Assembly (NCBI RefSeq): GCF_040954835.1
Contig: NC_090698.1
Location: 24,667,501-24,731,500 of the forward strand
Length of the DNA stretch: 64,000 nucleotides
From: Lepisosteus oculatus
Taxonomy: Eukaryota; Chordata; Actinopteri; Semionotiformes; Lepisosteidae
Direction of reading: 5' to 3'
The position numbers were made by a program, and so were the translations under genes. Positions 28,634-41,381 of the stretch are shown one piece after another. The notes below the pieces were generated by a model that saw only the letters and a program-made list of their open reading frames with translations, did no database searches and had not been told where the DNA came from. Position 1 is the first letter of the stretch; each line of letters opens with the position of its first letter.

Positions 28634-31600
28634 ATGTCCTCTTTTAAACCTACACGAATTCAATCCTACCCCAAGCTTGGAGAGAAAGTCACCCAAGACA
28701 CGTTATATTGGAAGAATTATAAGGTATAAGTCTGATAGAAAAAGCTTACTAAAACACTTTAAACTGTATTTATATGGTAGACTTTTGCAGATGCTGTAAA
28801 TCTCTTTTACTGATCCAGCAATGTTACAGTTTGTTTATGTGTAATTTAATACGTTTAGTTGTACTTGCCTAGAGTTTCTTGATTGTTATGGAGAGAAGGT
28901 AGGAGTCATTTTATTTCTTATGTAGACCATGTTTCTGATGTGAAGGCTGCAAATACTAAATAGTCAGCAATGATAAGGAATAAAATAATACATTAATGCC
29001 CTGTTTATTTTTTCAAAGATCTTCTGTCTACCCATGGTCATTATATCCTAGAACATAGTATCCTAATTTTCCATCTTGTGTAGAAGCCCTAAATTACAAG
29101 GAGATTGGAGCTTGGGATTTTCCAGAATTTCCAAAGATAATTGAAAGTCCTTAGGTTCATTGTGTTGCAGTATCGAGAATCACAATCTTTTGTCACTATA
29201 TAGCTTTCTTTGTGGAAATGAATGAAATGAAATATATTTAAATTGAATGACAGACATATCTGTTGCTTTTTCCTTTGTTTATATTTGGAAACAAAATTCA
29301 GCAGCTGCCAATTTGAACATATGGAATTCTTCTCTCCAGTATTCCCCAATGGAATATTGTGCTTGCATTTGATGGAATTTTCCAAGATTTTGGGAAGCTT
29401 TTCCTGGAATCTGTGTTAGCACTGTTAGCACAGTGGCTAGTAGTTTTGTTTTTTCAGTTTGTTTTATTTTATTGTCTTTTGGCACTAGTGAAATGCAGTT
29501 TTAAATTGCTCTTGTCATATCTCACTCCTTCTGCTGGTCACAGTTTCAACATATAACCTACAAAACCAGATGCATGTGAAATATTTTCTGTAATTTTCTG
29601 TAATATATAAAAATCCAATTCCTAGAGAAAGAATCCTATTCACTTTTGTTCTCTCTAACAAATTGTGTTACAGACTCCAGTTCAGATAAAGGAATTTGGG
29701 GCAATTACAAGGATAGATTTCTCTCCTCAGTCCCCATACAATTATGCTGTCACAGCATCTACAAGAGTAAGTGCTTCGTGTTGAAGGTGTATTAATGGCA
29801 CTAACATTACCCCGATCGTTTTGAATATTGCCTGTCAGCATTTTTTCATCCCTCGGTTACATTTTTTAATTTAAAAATCACATTATAGATGGAACATGAG
29901 TGCTATAAGTAGGTAATTCAGTGTTTAAAGTCTCATTACCTGATAATGAGAAATACTTTTTTTCCTAGTGTTATATCAATTATAGGATATGTTTACTTAA
30001 TTTAAGACTTACATTTCTCATGCTCATCTAAGTGTACATTTGAGATGAATGCTGTAGTAGGTAGAGCGGATTTTATTATTGCTATTATAAATATTGTGTA
30101 TGACATATTTGATATTATGGATAAATATGTTTGTTTTAAAGCACCCACAAAGAAGTGGCTGATTTGACTTATTATCTCTTTCAATTTGTAGATCCACATT
30201 TACGGGCAGTACTCACAGGAGCCTATCAAAACCTTCTCGCGGTTTAAAGACACAGCCTACAGTGGTACATACCGATCAGATGGGCAGCTGCTTGTGGCAG
30301 GGAGTGAAGACTCGGTAGTGAGACTCTTTGATATCAGTGGCAGAGTCGCACTCAGGCAGTTTTCTGGGCACTCCAAGTAAGTATCTGTGTGTTTGTTTTG
30401 GTTGTTTGCTATTTTGTGGTACATTGACTTAAAAAATAATGAACTTCATTGGAATGTGTGATAACTGAACTGTTTTAACAACTCTAATTGCTGGTTCTTA
30501 AGATTTGTGGGCTCTTATGCATTAAGTGATTCTGTTGTTGGCGTGCTGTTACAAGCTTGTTTATCTGCAAATAACATACATGAGCCATTTCAGTCTAGGT
30601 TCAGACTGATGTATGGCCCAGAAACAGCTTTTGCTAGGGCAACTAATGATTTCCTGGGGATTGCTGACCCTGCTTTTTTCTCCATTCTTGCCTTGCTGGA
30701 TCTCAGTGCTGCCTTGGATATTGTTGGCTGTACAGTCTTGCTGAACAGCTGTGCGAGATGTTTTCGATTTACCGGAACTGCTTTGTCATGGCTTGACGGT
30801 GATCAATCGCGCTATCTGCCTTATCACACAGCTTAGATGATGTTGAAAAATGGATACAGGAAAATTCATGATATGAACTTTGAAAAGGACACTGTTAAAT
30901 GAAAAGAGCAAAGCTCTGCTTTATTGTCCTTCATTATTAGCTTTTTAGCTCTGTCAACTTTGGTTTGACTATTGATGGTATTCGAATCAACGTTCATACT
31001 TAGGAATCATGGTGATTCAAGCCTTACATTTGAAACCTCTGTTGCACTGTTTTTTTTCATCATTATAGCATTGCACACATCTAATTGTGTGTCCCACTCT
31101 GATGCAGATATGCTAATATATTTTTTAGTCTTTTGTATGCTTGAGTGTACAGTGCTTGCTGATGGACATGTTCTTAAGTTGCAAAATGTTAACTTCAGTT
31201 GCTTGGTCTTACATAATACTAGATGTACAAATATATATCTGCTGTCTTGACTTCGTGGCACTGGCTCCCTATGGTTTTAGAATAAAGATTCACAAATCTA
31301 CTACTCACCTTTAAAGGCAAAATTTGTCTAGCTTCTGACTGCATCAGTAATTTCTTATTTACCTAGACACCTACATGTCATTTGTGCTGTTTGAATGCTA
31401 GCACTTAAATAATGCTCTGAGCTGGCATGAATGCTGGCAAAATAAAACTCTTAGCCGTGGGAGACTTTACGTTCTTTTCTGTTATTCTAAAGCTATGAAA
31501 TTATTTCAAAGTCCATATCTTTTTTTGTAAAACATTTATTTTTTTAACTTTTAAAAATTGTATACACTTTCTCTTAATTTTGTTATATGTGCGGCATTAA

Positions 31601-34600
31601 TGTCTGCTTATATGTGTCTCAGTTGATTTTATCTGTGCTTTGTTTTGTTGCAAAACACTTAAAGGGGTATGTAAAAAAAGGATTATTATTTTTTATCACT
31701 CATGTTAAGGGATTATAGGGGTATGCAAAGTAATGTGCGGTCTCATTGTGTGGAAGACATAGATCAAAATGAAAGGAACTGGAGGAGATAATTCTGGTAA
31801 GAAATGTGAAAAGAACTTGAGGGCTGGTGGTCTGCAGGGTTATGCCATTCTTTCACATTTTTCTAGAGATGGATAAATTCATGTCCTAGAGTGTATGTCT
31901 TTTGCAGAGCTATTATTGCAATACTTAGATCTGATGCTAAATTTATTAGTCCAAATTTGTGGCAGACAAATTTCTTAGCTCCTAAGCTTTTGCTTAGAAG
32001 TACAGTTTTAATACAGTAATCTAGTAAAGACTATCACATCTGTGTGCTTTTATTGTGCAGGTCAGTTCACGTAACAGACTTCACATCAGACAAGTTTAGA
32101 ATATTATCAGGATCAGATGACTACACCTGCCGATTGTGGGACATACCAAACTCAACAGAACTGATCTCCTACAAGGAACATACTGACTATGTGCGCTGTG
32201 GGACAACAAGTAAACTGAACCCAGACCTTTTTATCACAGGTAAGACCAATTCCATTGTAACCACAAGGAAAAGGGGGAAAGATTTTCAAGTAATTCTTGA
32301 TTTATGCTTTATTTGTGCATTTCTGGTTTAAATCTTAAAAACCTAATTCGGTGCAAAGAATTACAAATTCAACATTGTTAATTTAAAGAGGGGAGTTGTG
32401 TCAGTTTTCATTGGCTTTAAGGAAACAAATAAAGGTTAATTCCACACTGAAAAGTAGAAAGTAAAACCGTATTTCAGCTGTTAAGCTTTCTTAAGGTGTT
32501 AAGGATGGCTTAACAGTCAATGTTTTTTCTTTGTTTTTCCCTTTTGTTTTGTTTTCAAGAATGAACAACAAAAAATAAACAACACAAAAATAAATTGGAT
32601 AACGAGAGCTTACAGACAAAATAAGCGAAAAGTGGGGCAACATATTTCAAAGACATTTGACATTTCACAGATTTTGTGTTAGTAAAAAACTAGCCATAAT
32701 TCCTCAAAAGTACAGTTTCTTGAAATGAATACAACCCAGTGTGATCTAATGCCAAGTTGGCACTGCTTCTGACACCCATAAGCACTGATTTCTATGAAGC
32801 TATTAACTTTCCCATATGCCCTCTGGATTAGTTGTTTATTAGCATACACTGTGATGCCTTCTGTAGTTGTACGCAGGACTGTAGTTGTGCTGTGTTGTAC
32901 TGGTTGCAGAATATCACGTCTGCTCCATGTCAAGCAAGAAATACAAATCTGGTGTCTTTATTTAGTGCTTGCATGTTATTTGTGAGACTCAAAGAGCTCT
33001 GCAAAAAGTCACATCAAGAATGGGCAAGGAAAAAAGTTTTGTAACACTAAGATAAAAGTAACAAGTATTTTTAAAAAATGTCTGAAGTTGATGTGTTACT
33101 AATGCATACTTAAAGGACTTTACTGCATTTCAAGAATCTCTGAGCGGTAAAGAAGATTTTGCGATTGCTGAGAAGCAGAGCCTCTTGAGTTTTTGTTATA
33201 GCTAATGTCTTCCTTGTGTTCTCAGGTTCTTACGATCACACGGTGAAGGTGTTTGATGCACGGACCAACAAGAGTGTCATGACCATGGATCACAGTCAGC
33301 CAGTAGAGAGTGTCTTACTCTTCCCCTCTGGGGGCCTGCTGGTATCGGCAGGTAACTATGAAAGTGTGAAATGTACTGCCTTAGAATTTCAGCTGCAGCG
33401 TAAGGCACTTGACAGGAAAGCCAGTCTGGTCTTGTCATTTTATTAGAGATTTACCCCTCAAAAGCAATGTACCACAAGTATCAGGGTTCCTTTCAGGAGG
33501 AAAGTCTCTGTCCGCGTCCTTTCTTCTGTCTTTGTCTTGTACGAAGGATACAACTCAGTTTCTGATTGCTTTGGGCAAGCTTAAATGTTGGTAAGTTACT
33601 GAACTAATGAAAACATGTATCAGATTCTGTATGGTTGATTTTTTCAAGCGTTCTCTTAACAAGTCCAGACCATGTTCCGTTGGTTCCACTGGTCCAGACC
33701 ATGACATTTCTCTGGTTATATTCTTAATTGAACAAACTAGAGCGCTGCACAGGCTTCTTTTTTTACCTGCTTCATCTTGTCCAAGTTAGTCTTGCCTTAG
33801 TGCATGACTTCAGTAGAGGGTTAGACAAGACCTGTGTGGCTTACTGACTTTTGGGGGAAGAGTTTTGATGCTATAAAACACATTGTCACCACCTATTATG
33901 GAAAGTGATTGTCTGGGAGTCTTGATCAAACTCCATTATGTGCTTCTTGATTTATTAAGTTACTGAAATGAGCAACACAAGGAGTATAATCTCGTAAGAA
34001 TATATTATCTGTTTGTAATTGCCTTTTTAAAATTCTGGAACCCCAGCCTTTCAATTGAGATGATTATAGCGATGCTGTATTTTATTTGTAGGTGGGCGAT
34101 ATGTAAAGGTCTGGGACATGCTGAAAGGAGGACAGCAGCTTGTCTCATTGAAGAATCATCATAAAACAGTAACCTGCCTGTGCCTGAGCTCCTCAGGACA
34201 GAGGCTGCTCTCGGGATCACTGGACAGGTGGGCGTGTATGGGTTGTTGTGGTGTTCTTAACTATGTACAGGAAATAAACTTTATTATTTATATCCCAGTT
34301 TTTATTTGTTGCATTTTGTTTCCATTAACTTGTTTGTGAAGTGACTGCAGTTTTAGTTAACATCCAGCAGATGGTGCAGATGACACTGCGTTTTCCCCAA
34401 CCGCATGAGCGTCAGTTTAAAACTGGGCATGATAGCAGATACAGAAACCTAAACAAATGTGTTGTGCCTGAAGGGACCCGTCACTTCATTCCTGAAATGC
34501 AGCATGTACATATATTATTTTTGCAATGTTAATGACCATTTCCTGTGTGTCATTCAAAGGTCCACTCAAAAATGTCTTTGCTGGCTTGTGCTTTGTTTAG

Positions 34601-37600
34601 TGTTTATGTCCCTGCTGTTTGGTTGCAAGACACTGTCTTTTGACAAGAACATTTTTTAAGCCAAGGCGTTCAGTGCAAATCTTATTTTATTTTGTCTGTT
34701 GGTTCCACTTCTTAGCTTTATGTAGCTAGTCCATTCAAAATGATTTGCTGCTTTTATTTATGTAAGAGGCCAGACGGTGTTTTTCCTTTAAATTATTTAT
34801 TTGTATAGTGGTAAAATCAGTTGCTCCTGACATTACGGAATGTGAATGTGAATTTCAGATTTACTGGAGTCTTTAGGTTTTGGGCTGTCTGTAATTTGAA
34901 AAGTGAACTTTTTGTTAAAAATAAACAATAGATAATCAAAACTCAGTAGAGGACCATTTAAATGTTATTAAGACTTCACATGAACATTTCAAAAATCTGT
35001 TAAGAATGTTCTGGAGTCAGTAAGACATTACCAAGAGCCAAATCAAAGGGCTTCCTCCTATGAATTTTTGTGTAAATACAGTCCATCAAATTATCCTTAA
35101 TACCCATATCTGTTAAATAATAATTTTCCTGTTAATCGTAATGAAAGAAACACATTTAATAGACATCAAGTTAAAGTGAAAAAGAAGTTATATTATAATA
35201 AGATCATATAGTTGACATTTATGTAATGCTCATTAGATAGGGTAAAGAAAAGCATACCGTAAATCTGCTGTAACATATACTGTCATTCGTGACACAAATG
35301 GTTTTACAGGCAGTATGTGTCCTTTTTTCCAGGCATGTGAAAGTGTACAGCACAGCAACCTACAAAGCAGTGCACAGCTTTGACTACGCTGCTTCTGTTC
35401 TGAGCGTTGCCCTGGCAGTAAGTATATGTACCAACTCAAGACAGAAGAGATTTTTATTTTAAAATTTAAAGGCCATTGCTCTTCAGATAAGTCTAAATAA
35501 AAAAAACACATTGAGAAATTCACTAGTGTTAGCATTGGCCATTTTTCTAGATGGTTTTATATTATCTGAATACCATAATCATCCTCCTAACTGAAGAAGG
35601 TGGCTTGGCACTCTTTCTCTGTTCTGTGTTTAAGATTTTGAAATGTTAGCATTTTTAAGTTCACACAGTAGCCATTTGTATACCAGTGTCTATAGTCATC
35701 TCATGTCACTCTTGGTGTTGTACTTGCTCCCAGCCTGAAGATGAAGCGATTGTTGTTGGGATGACCAATGGAGTGTTGAATGTGAAACACAGGAAGCACC
35801 CAGAGGAGAAACAGGAAGCAGCCAGTCGGAAGAGGCGACGGCCAGCATATCGTTTCTTTGTCAAGGGGAAAAATTACATGCCAAAGCAGGTTCTCTGACA
35901 ATTGCCTAAAAGTTGACTGAATGGCTTTTCTGAATTACTTATTTTGAAAGAAAAGGATATTTTTTTAAATGGAAGGTGTCCTCACAACTGTATAAGCAGG
36001 ATCTGTGAATTTTCCTAATTAGAAAATGCTCCCAACTGAAATAAATATCCACCGGTTTCTTACACATTGGAATGTGTTTTAAGCTGGTTAGCAACAAAAT
36101 ATTGTCCATTATTACTTTTGTTTTTAATTTAAAATTAAACTTAGCAATACATCACCTTTTCACACTACAGTTTCTCCTTTTTCCCCATTCCATTACTGAG
36201 CGTTTGTTTATTAAAGAGGTTGTTACTTTAATTGTCTCATTTGTTAGGTTCTTAGTCACAACGTCTTGTCATCTTTTTTTAGGATGATTTCTTGGTCAGC
36301 AAACCAGTCAAAATGCACTTGAAAAAGTATGACCAGCAACTGAAGAGCTTCCAGGTTTCAAAGGCTCTTGACACTGTTTTGGAGGTAAGTGGTCTTACAT
36401 TTGTCTCATTTGTGAAGGGCAGACCTTGAGAGATCAATGGCAGTATTGAAAAGGAGAACAAGGTCAGATACTGTCTTCTCGGTTGGTTATGTTTTTTTGA
36501 CTTTGTTGTATTGTTGTATTGGACTGAGCCATAAAACCAGTTTCCCCCGGGGGGTAATAAAGTGTGAATGGAAATTATTTGTCTCTTTGGATGGAGAAAT
36601 TAAAGCGAACAAAACAGAATCATTGTGTGGTGTGATGGAAATAATATATTGTGTACAAAGCCACATGAGTCAGATTCTCAAGCTTTTCCTGTTGAGCACC
36701 ATGAACTACACAGTCAACAGTGTGTATAAATACAAATCTCCTACTTTCTGGCTGTTCTGCTTACAAAAAGAATGTGCAGTGTGTTATTAAAATACTTATC
36801 AATCATTCAGTAAAGTCTTCAGAAGGCACACAGAATGAAATTATAGGCAGGCCCCTGAATTGTTTACTGTGAAACGCAGTGAGTTGTTTATTATATTGGC
36901 ACTTGGCAATGATTAATGCACCTCTTGTTTCTGTCTGTGTGTGTTGTGTTCAGCGAAGGGTTCATATAAAGAGACCAGAGGTAACTGTGGCGGTGATTCA
37001 GGAGCTGAACCGCAGAGGCACTCTGAAAAATGCCCTCGCGGGCCGAGATGAGAAAAGCCTTACAAACCTACTCAACTTCTTGATCAGGTACAGGTTTTTC
37101 AATGGGACAGTGTGAGTGGTCATTACAGCATCATACTTCCGCCCTTACAGACTCTTTTTTATCCCTGTAACTCCTTTTGCGTCACTCCACTATTTGTAGT
37201 ATCTGCTCTGCTCACTTCCGACAGATAATACAGCGGTATTCTGCCTCGTTCTAGGCAGGCAGCGTTGTTGTAAATACCAGATACATCATGTAAGATGGCT
37301 TACTGTGGCCATGTACCAGTGAAAGGAGAGGCCATGGTGTCTGTATTCACTTATTCTTCTTTGTTTCATTTTCTGTTCGATTGCCATCTCCAGCCTTGCT
37401 CATGCCGTTAGACATTATCCCCTAACAGATTGCCTTCCCCTCTTGCATCCAAAAATGACAAAATGTGAAGTGGACTTTAATGAGAAATGAGAGGAACAGA
37501 TATGCCTACTGGGCCCTTTATTTTCAACCAACCCTGTTTCACTCCACACATGCCGTTAGTGACTGAACAGACTTCTTTAGTAAACTCTTTCCAATACGTG

Positions 37601-40600
37601 GTTGTATGCCATTAACCAAGTGGTGGCACATCGTTGGGATTAGCGGAGACTGAGTCAGGGTGTCTTGGGGTTGGAGTGTTGTTTGTGTTGGAGCACCGTC
37701 AATCCATGCTAAGAACCTCAGCTGTAGATGTGGTGGAGTGCACCAAATGAAGTGCAATAGAAAAGCTCTTATTTGTCTCAAAAGAAGCTATCCACAGTTC
37801 TGTGTCCAAAAAATAAGTATTGATTCCAAATTCAAAACCGGTACTAAGTCTTTCTCATCATTTATTTGAGTTTTGTTACCACCAGTTCTGTACTCCCTCA
37901 ACCTGTTCAAGTATGGGCCTTTAATAGTAATGTTTTCTATATGTCATGTTTTATTTTCAGGTATATGGTTGATCCAAGGTTTACCCCAGTTTTAGTGGAT
38001 GCCGCAGAAATGGTTTTGGGTGAGTTTTTCACATGGTCTTTATTTGTACTATTAAAATTTAATGATTTGTTTCAGTTTCTGTGCATGAGGTGTTTGTAAT
38101 ATTGATGCTGCTCCCTTGATAAAGATGTGGTTCACTCTAAATATTTCATGCAGATGGGTGCAATTTGTTCACCCCTTCAGGGAAGGCACCATCTCCAGAT
38201 TTTTATAATTTGTCTTTTTTAAGTAAGACTGTTATTATTTAAAAAAATGGGCATATTACTTGAAGTACGGAGACTGTTAAAATCTTACTATGCAGTTTCA
38301 GGCATTAAAACATTGTTAGTGTGTTTTTATTTTTATTCAGCTATAAGTTTTCAAAAAGGGAAACTCTCTTGCTTCAGCTTTACTAAAATACTTAACTTTT
38401 AATTCTTGTAAAACTGTTAATATTGCATACATTGCATACTCAGTTTAGTCCTCATTATCTTATATTGTGCACCACCGTTTCCATGTGCATCCATAAGGAT
38501 GTGTATTTACAGTAAACAGTATTCACGTACAACATCCGTACAATAACATAGACGCTTGCCTGATTTCAAACAATATGATTAGAACAAACTGTGCCCTTAT
38601 TATACTTAATAGAATATTGTCTTACAAGAAATGTACTTAAAGAATATATACATCTATAAATGTATGTAAAGGTATATATATTATAAATATATAACTAAAG
38701 AACATATATTATCTACAGAATTATAATAATTTCACACCTTGCGTCTGATGGTGCCATATATGACAACAAATGAAGACATTAAAAATAAAAGGCTGGAAAA
38801 TCAGAATATATAAGTAAATAGTAATTACTTTTTTAGAAAGACAAAGAAACAAGGGCATGGGAGTGATCACAACACTCCAGAATTTTATTCTAGTTCTTAC
38901 AGCAGCCTGTTGTAAAGTTGGGAAAACTGCATTGGAAAGAAAAGAAATGTGTATCGGCTCCAAGAGAAATGTATGTAGAAAGAAAGATGTAGGCATAAGG
39001 TTAAGAAAACAAGTGGTGAGATTTAGTTGAAGTATTAAACCAGTCACCTCTGATGGAGTGTTTTTTTTTTCAAACCTTGAAATTGAAGTCTTTAAAAAGA
39101 GGAATGTTCAACAGGCTCCAATGAAGTTGCTTGTGTTTCCAGAACAAAAATATTTAACCTAATGAGAGAAATTCTACGCTTCAAACATGAAGGAATTACA
39201 CATTTCATTCCTGTTGTTCCTTTAATATCATGAACAGATTTAGGAAGAGGCTGACACAAGCTATTTATAGTCTAAAAATATTTTGGATTATGCTTTTCAG
39301 CTACAAATTAGCTTGGAGTAGTATGCATTTCTGGCATTCCTTGAAGCAGCTTCATATCATGGCTCAATAAAAAGCACAATCTCCACATTGTTTGAAATGT
39401 TTGAAATTGTATCGGCACCTTATTTGTTCTAATCCCATAGTATGTTTTTGAATCTCATCTTGAAGAAAGACATCTCATGTTCTGATGTTCTGATAAACTC
39501 TAGTTAGCATGGTAAAGCGTGTAATTGCAGTCCATGAACCTGTCAGAACACACACATTAATCCATTGACTACCAAAAGTCTTAAGTGTTGCATTGGAAGG
39601 TGCATTGAGAGGCACTGGGATTATAATTTAGTCATTTAAAAAAGTAATTAAACATGGATGTATCTTCCACTAAAATGACTCAGAGTAGTACTGGTCAAGG
39701 ATCTTATGATGTCTGGCAAATGTTTCTGTGGTTCTCTGACCACTATGTAAATCTTTGCAAAGATGTGTTAATTTTGAGCAAACACTCCTGGGCAGTACCT
39801 TCTCTTCACAGCTTTCAGATGGCCAAATAATGGCAGCTTCTCACATCAAAAAGTCTTACAATGTGCACAACTGAAGAACCTGCTAGTAGATGTGCAGGGA
39901 TTAGATTCCTTACAGCTTCCACTAACCGACATTGTGATGATGCACCTAGACTAGTTTGTAGACTAGTAGTGATTCATGAAGGAAAGCAAATGCTGTTTCC
40001 ATAATCTTAGATTATGTTGTTCGACTGTGGAGAGTTGTTCTTCATGTGTTTAAGTATATTAAAAGTATCGCTGTGGTTTATTTTCTGTCCTGGCTGAAAT
40101 GGATCACACTAATGATTTAAAGACTCTAGGAGTTTTAAATACTATTGATTTTAATGAGCTCTTGAAAGATAAACTTGTAAAAAGTGGACTCTCAATTGCC
40201 TGTTTTGATATTAGATTCCTCTGCTGTTCCACTGCATCTTAATGTCTTCAAAATAAACATGTAGGTCAGTTGATTCAATGGTAGCTTTGTCTATTTCACA
40301 AAAGATGTAGAAGATGCACTTAAATGTTTTCATATTAGTGCTTGGTGAAAGATGTATTGGTCTTGACTGACATTTTAGGATTTAAATGATGCCGGTTGAA
40401 AACTGCCAATCTTAAATGCTGACAATCAATATGTTTTTTTGTATTGTGTTTAGTAAGTGTATATTTACCTATGGAGTTTTTAGTAGCGTGTATCATATGT
40501 TTGAATGTGTGATTTGTATTAGTAGTTTCAAGGTACCTCAATGTACTTGTGGTGCTTCTGAAGGACCAATGTAGATTTAGAACTAGTCTAGAAATTTTGT

Positions 40601-40814
40601 AAGGTCCAGTTTTAACCTCCCTTTTTTCCCTGTTTGCTTAGAAATTTACAGGCATGTTGTGGGGCAGTCAGCACTGATAGACAAACAGTTCGTGAGGCTG
40701 CAGGAGACAATAGAGAAAGAGATTGACTACCAGGAGGAACTGGTGGAAGTCCTGGGAATGATTGACACCCTCGTTGCAGCAACAACCACCAGGAAAGAGG
40801 CAGCAACCTCCTGA
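28634..40814 (+). CDS. utp15: UTP15, WD40 subunit of the small-subunit processome (12 coding exons)
   Basis: Coding exons: 28634-28723, 29674-29766, 30192-30376, 32061-32239, 33226-33351, 34092-34227, 35333-35417, 35734-35889, 36283-36384, 36954-37087, 37961-38019, 40642-40814; phases join to 505 aa (human 518). UTP15 belongs to the t-UTP/UtpA complex in the nucleolus, acting in pre-rRNA transcription and 18S rRNA processing. WD40 repeats fill about residues 35-320 (CRLWDIP, VKVFDA, VKVWDM, HVKVYS); the helical UTP15 C-terminal domain runs about 350-490 ([18 protein letters not shown]). The start is firm: an in-frame TAA sits two codons upstream (28628-28630) and the context is ACCATGT. The C-terminus is about ten residues shorter than human. 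The donor of the exon ending at 35889 is GTTCTC, matching consensus only at GT. Confidence 0.97.
30540..31530 (+). mobile_element. Degraded L2-clade LINE in utp15 intron 4
   Basis: Translated pieces match the L2-type reverse transcriptase in order: [26 protein letters not shown] (family form LLDLSAAFD) and GTALSW near 30570-30790. A later fragment (31255-31300) reads like the SLHWLPV region, here as WLPM. Stops, frameshifts and internal deletions are present and no catalytic YADD block is seen. Same strand as utp15. Confidence 0.7.
32422..32500 (+). repeat. Interspersed repeat fragment, also at 53.85 kb
   Basis: AAAGGTTAATTCCACACTGA, then a purine-rich run, then TTTCAGCTGTTAAGCTTTCTT. The stretch 53848-53935 has the same order of blocks (GATTAATTCCATGCTGG, TTTTGGCTGGGGAGCTTTC). 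Class unknown; a Penelope-like element end is one possibility. Confidence 0.45.
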
Positions 40815-41375
40815 ATAAGAGCCGGGAACGTTCTGCATGGAGTGGAAAACAGTGGAAAGGTGGTGGCAGTTTGAAATCCAGAAGAAAACAATTACAGTTG
40901 AGTCTGCAGATACAAAATGATCCCCAACTGACAATGCATCAGCTCCAGCCATTGCACTTGGTGGTTTTCTGGAGGTTTGCAGAGTTTCTCAGAATCACCC
41001 CATGCAAAATATCTTAATCTTGAACAGTATGGAAGAAGGTAGCACATGCTGATCATGATGATACATCTTTAAATACTTTAAAGATTGGTTCTTTGAAGTG
41101 AACCCTCCCTGTAGTCAAAACCAATAATTAAAGGGCTGGATTTTGAATGAAAGGTCTGCCTAGACCTTTATCAAACAATGGGAATAATGAAGAGCTGTCC
41201 CATGTTTTTATACCTTGGAATTTTCTGCAGCCAAAATACACTTGATCAAACATTTGTCTGCCCAAAGTCTAGCTTCTACAGTGCCTTTCAGGTTTAGTGT
41301 GCATTCTGTTACAGAATGCAAATGTCTGTCTTCCATAAAATGTTTGTGAAAGTAAAGGTTTATATTAAAATTTCA

Positions 41376-41381
41376 AATAAA
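41376..41381 (+). terminator. utp15: utp15 polyadenylation signal AATAAA
   Basis: Canonical AATAAA about 560 bases after the stop codon, followed by the GT/T-rich TTTGTGTTGTGTTTTTAAG, which suits a downstream element. Confidence 0.75.

Noticed and set aside
30507-30836. 109-codon open frame in utp15 intron 4 as an alternative exon
   Set aside because: It reads as a degraded L2-type reverse transcriptase, not as UTP15 sequence.
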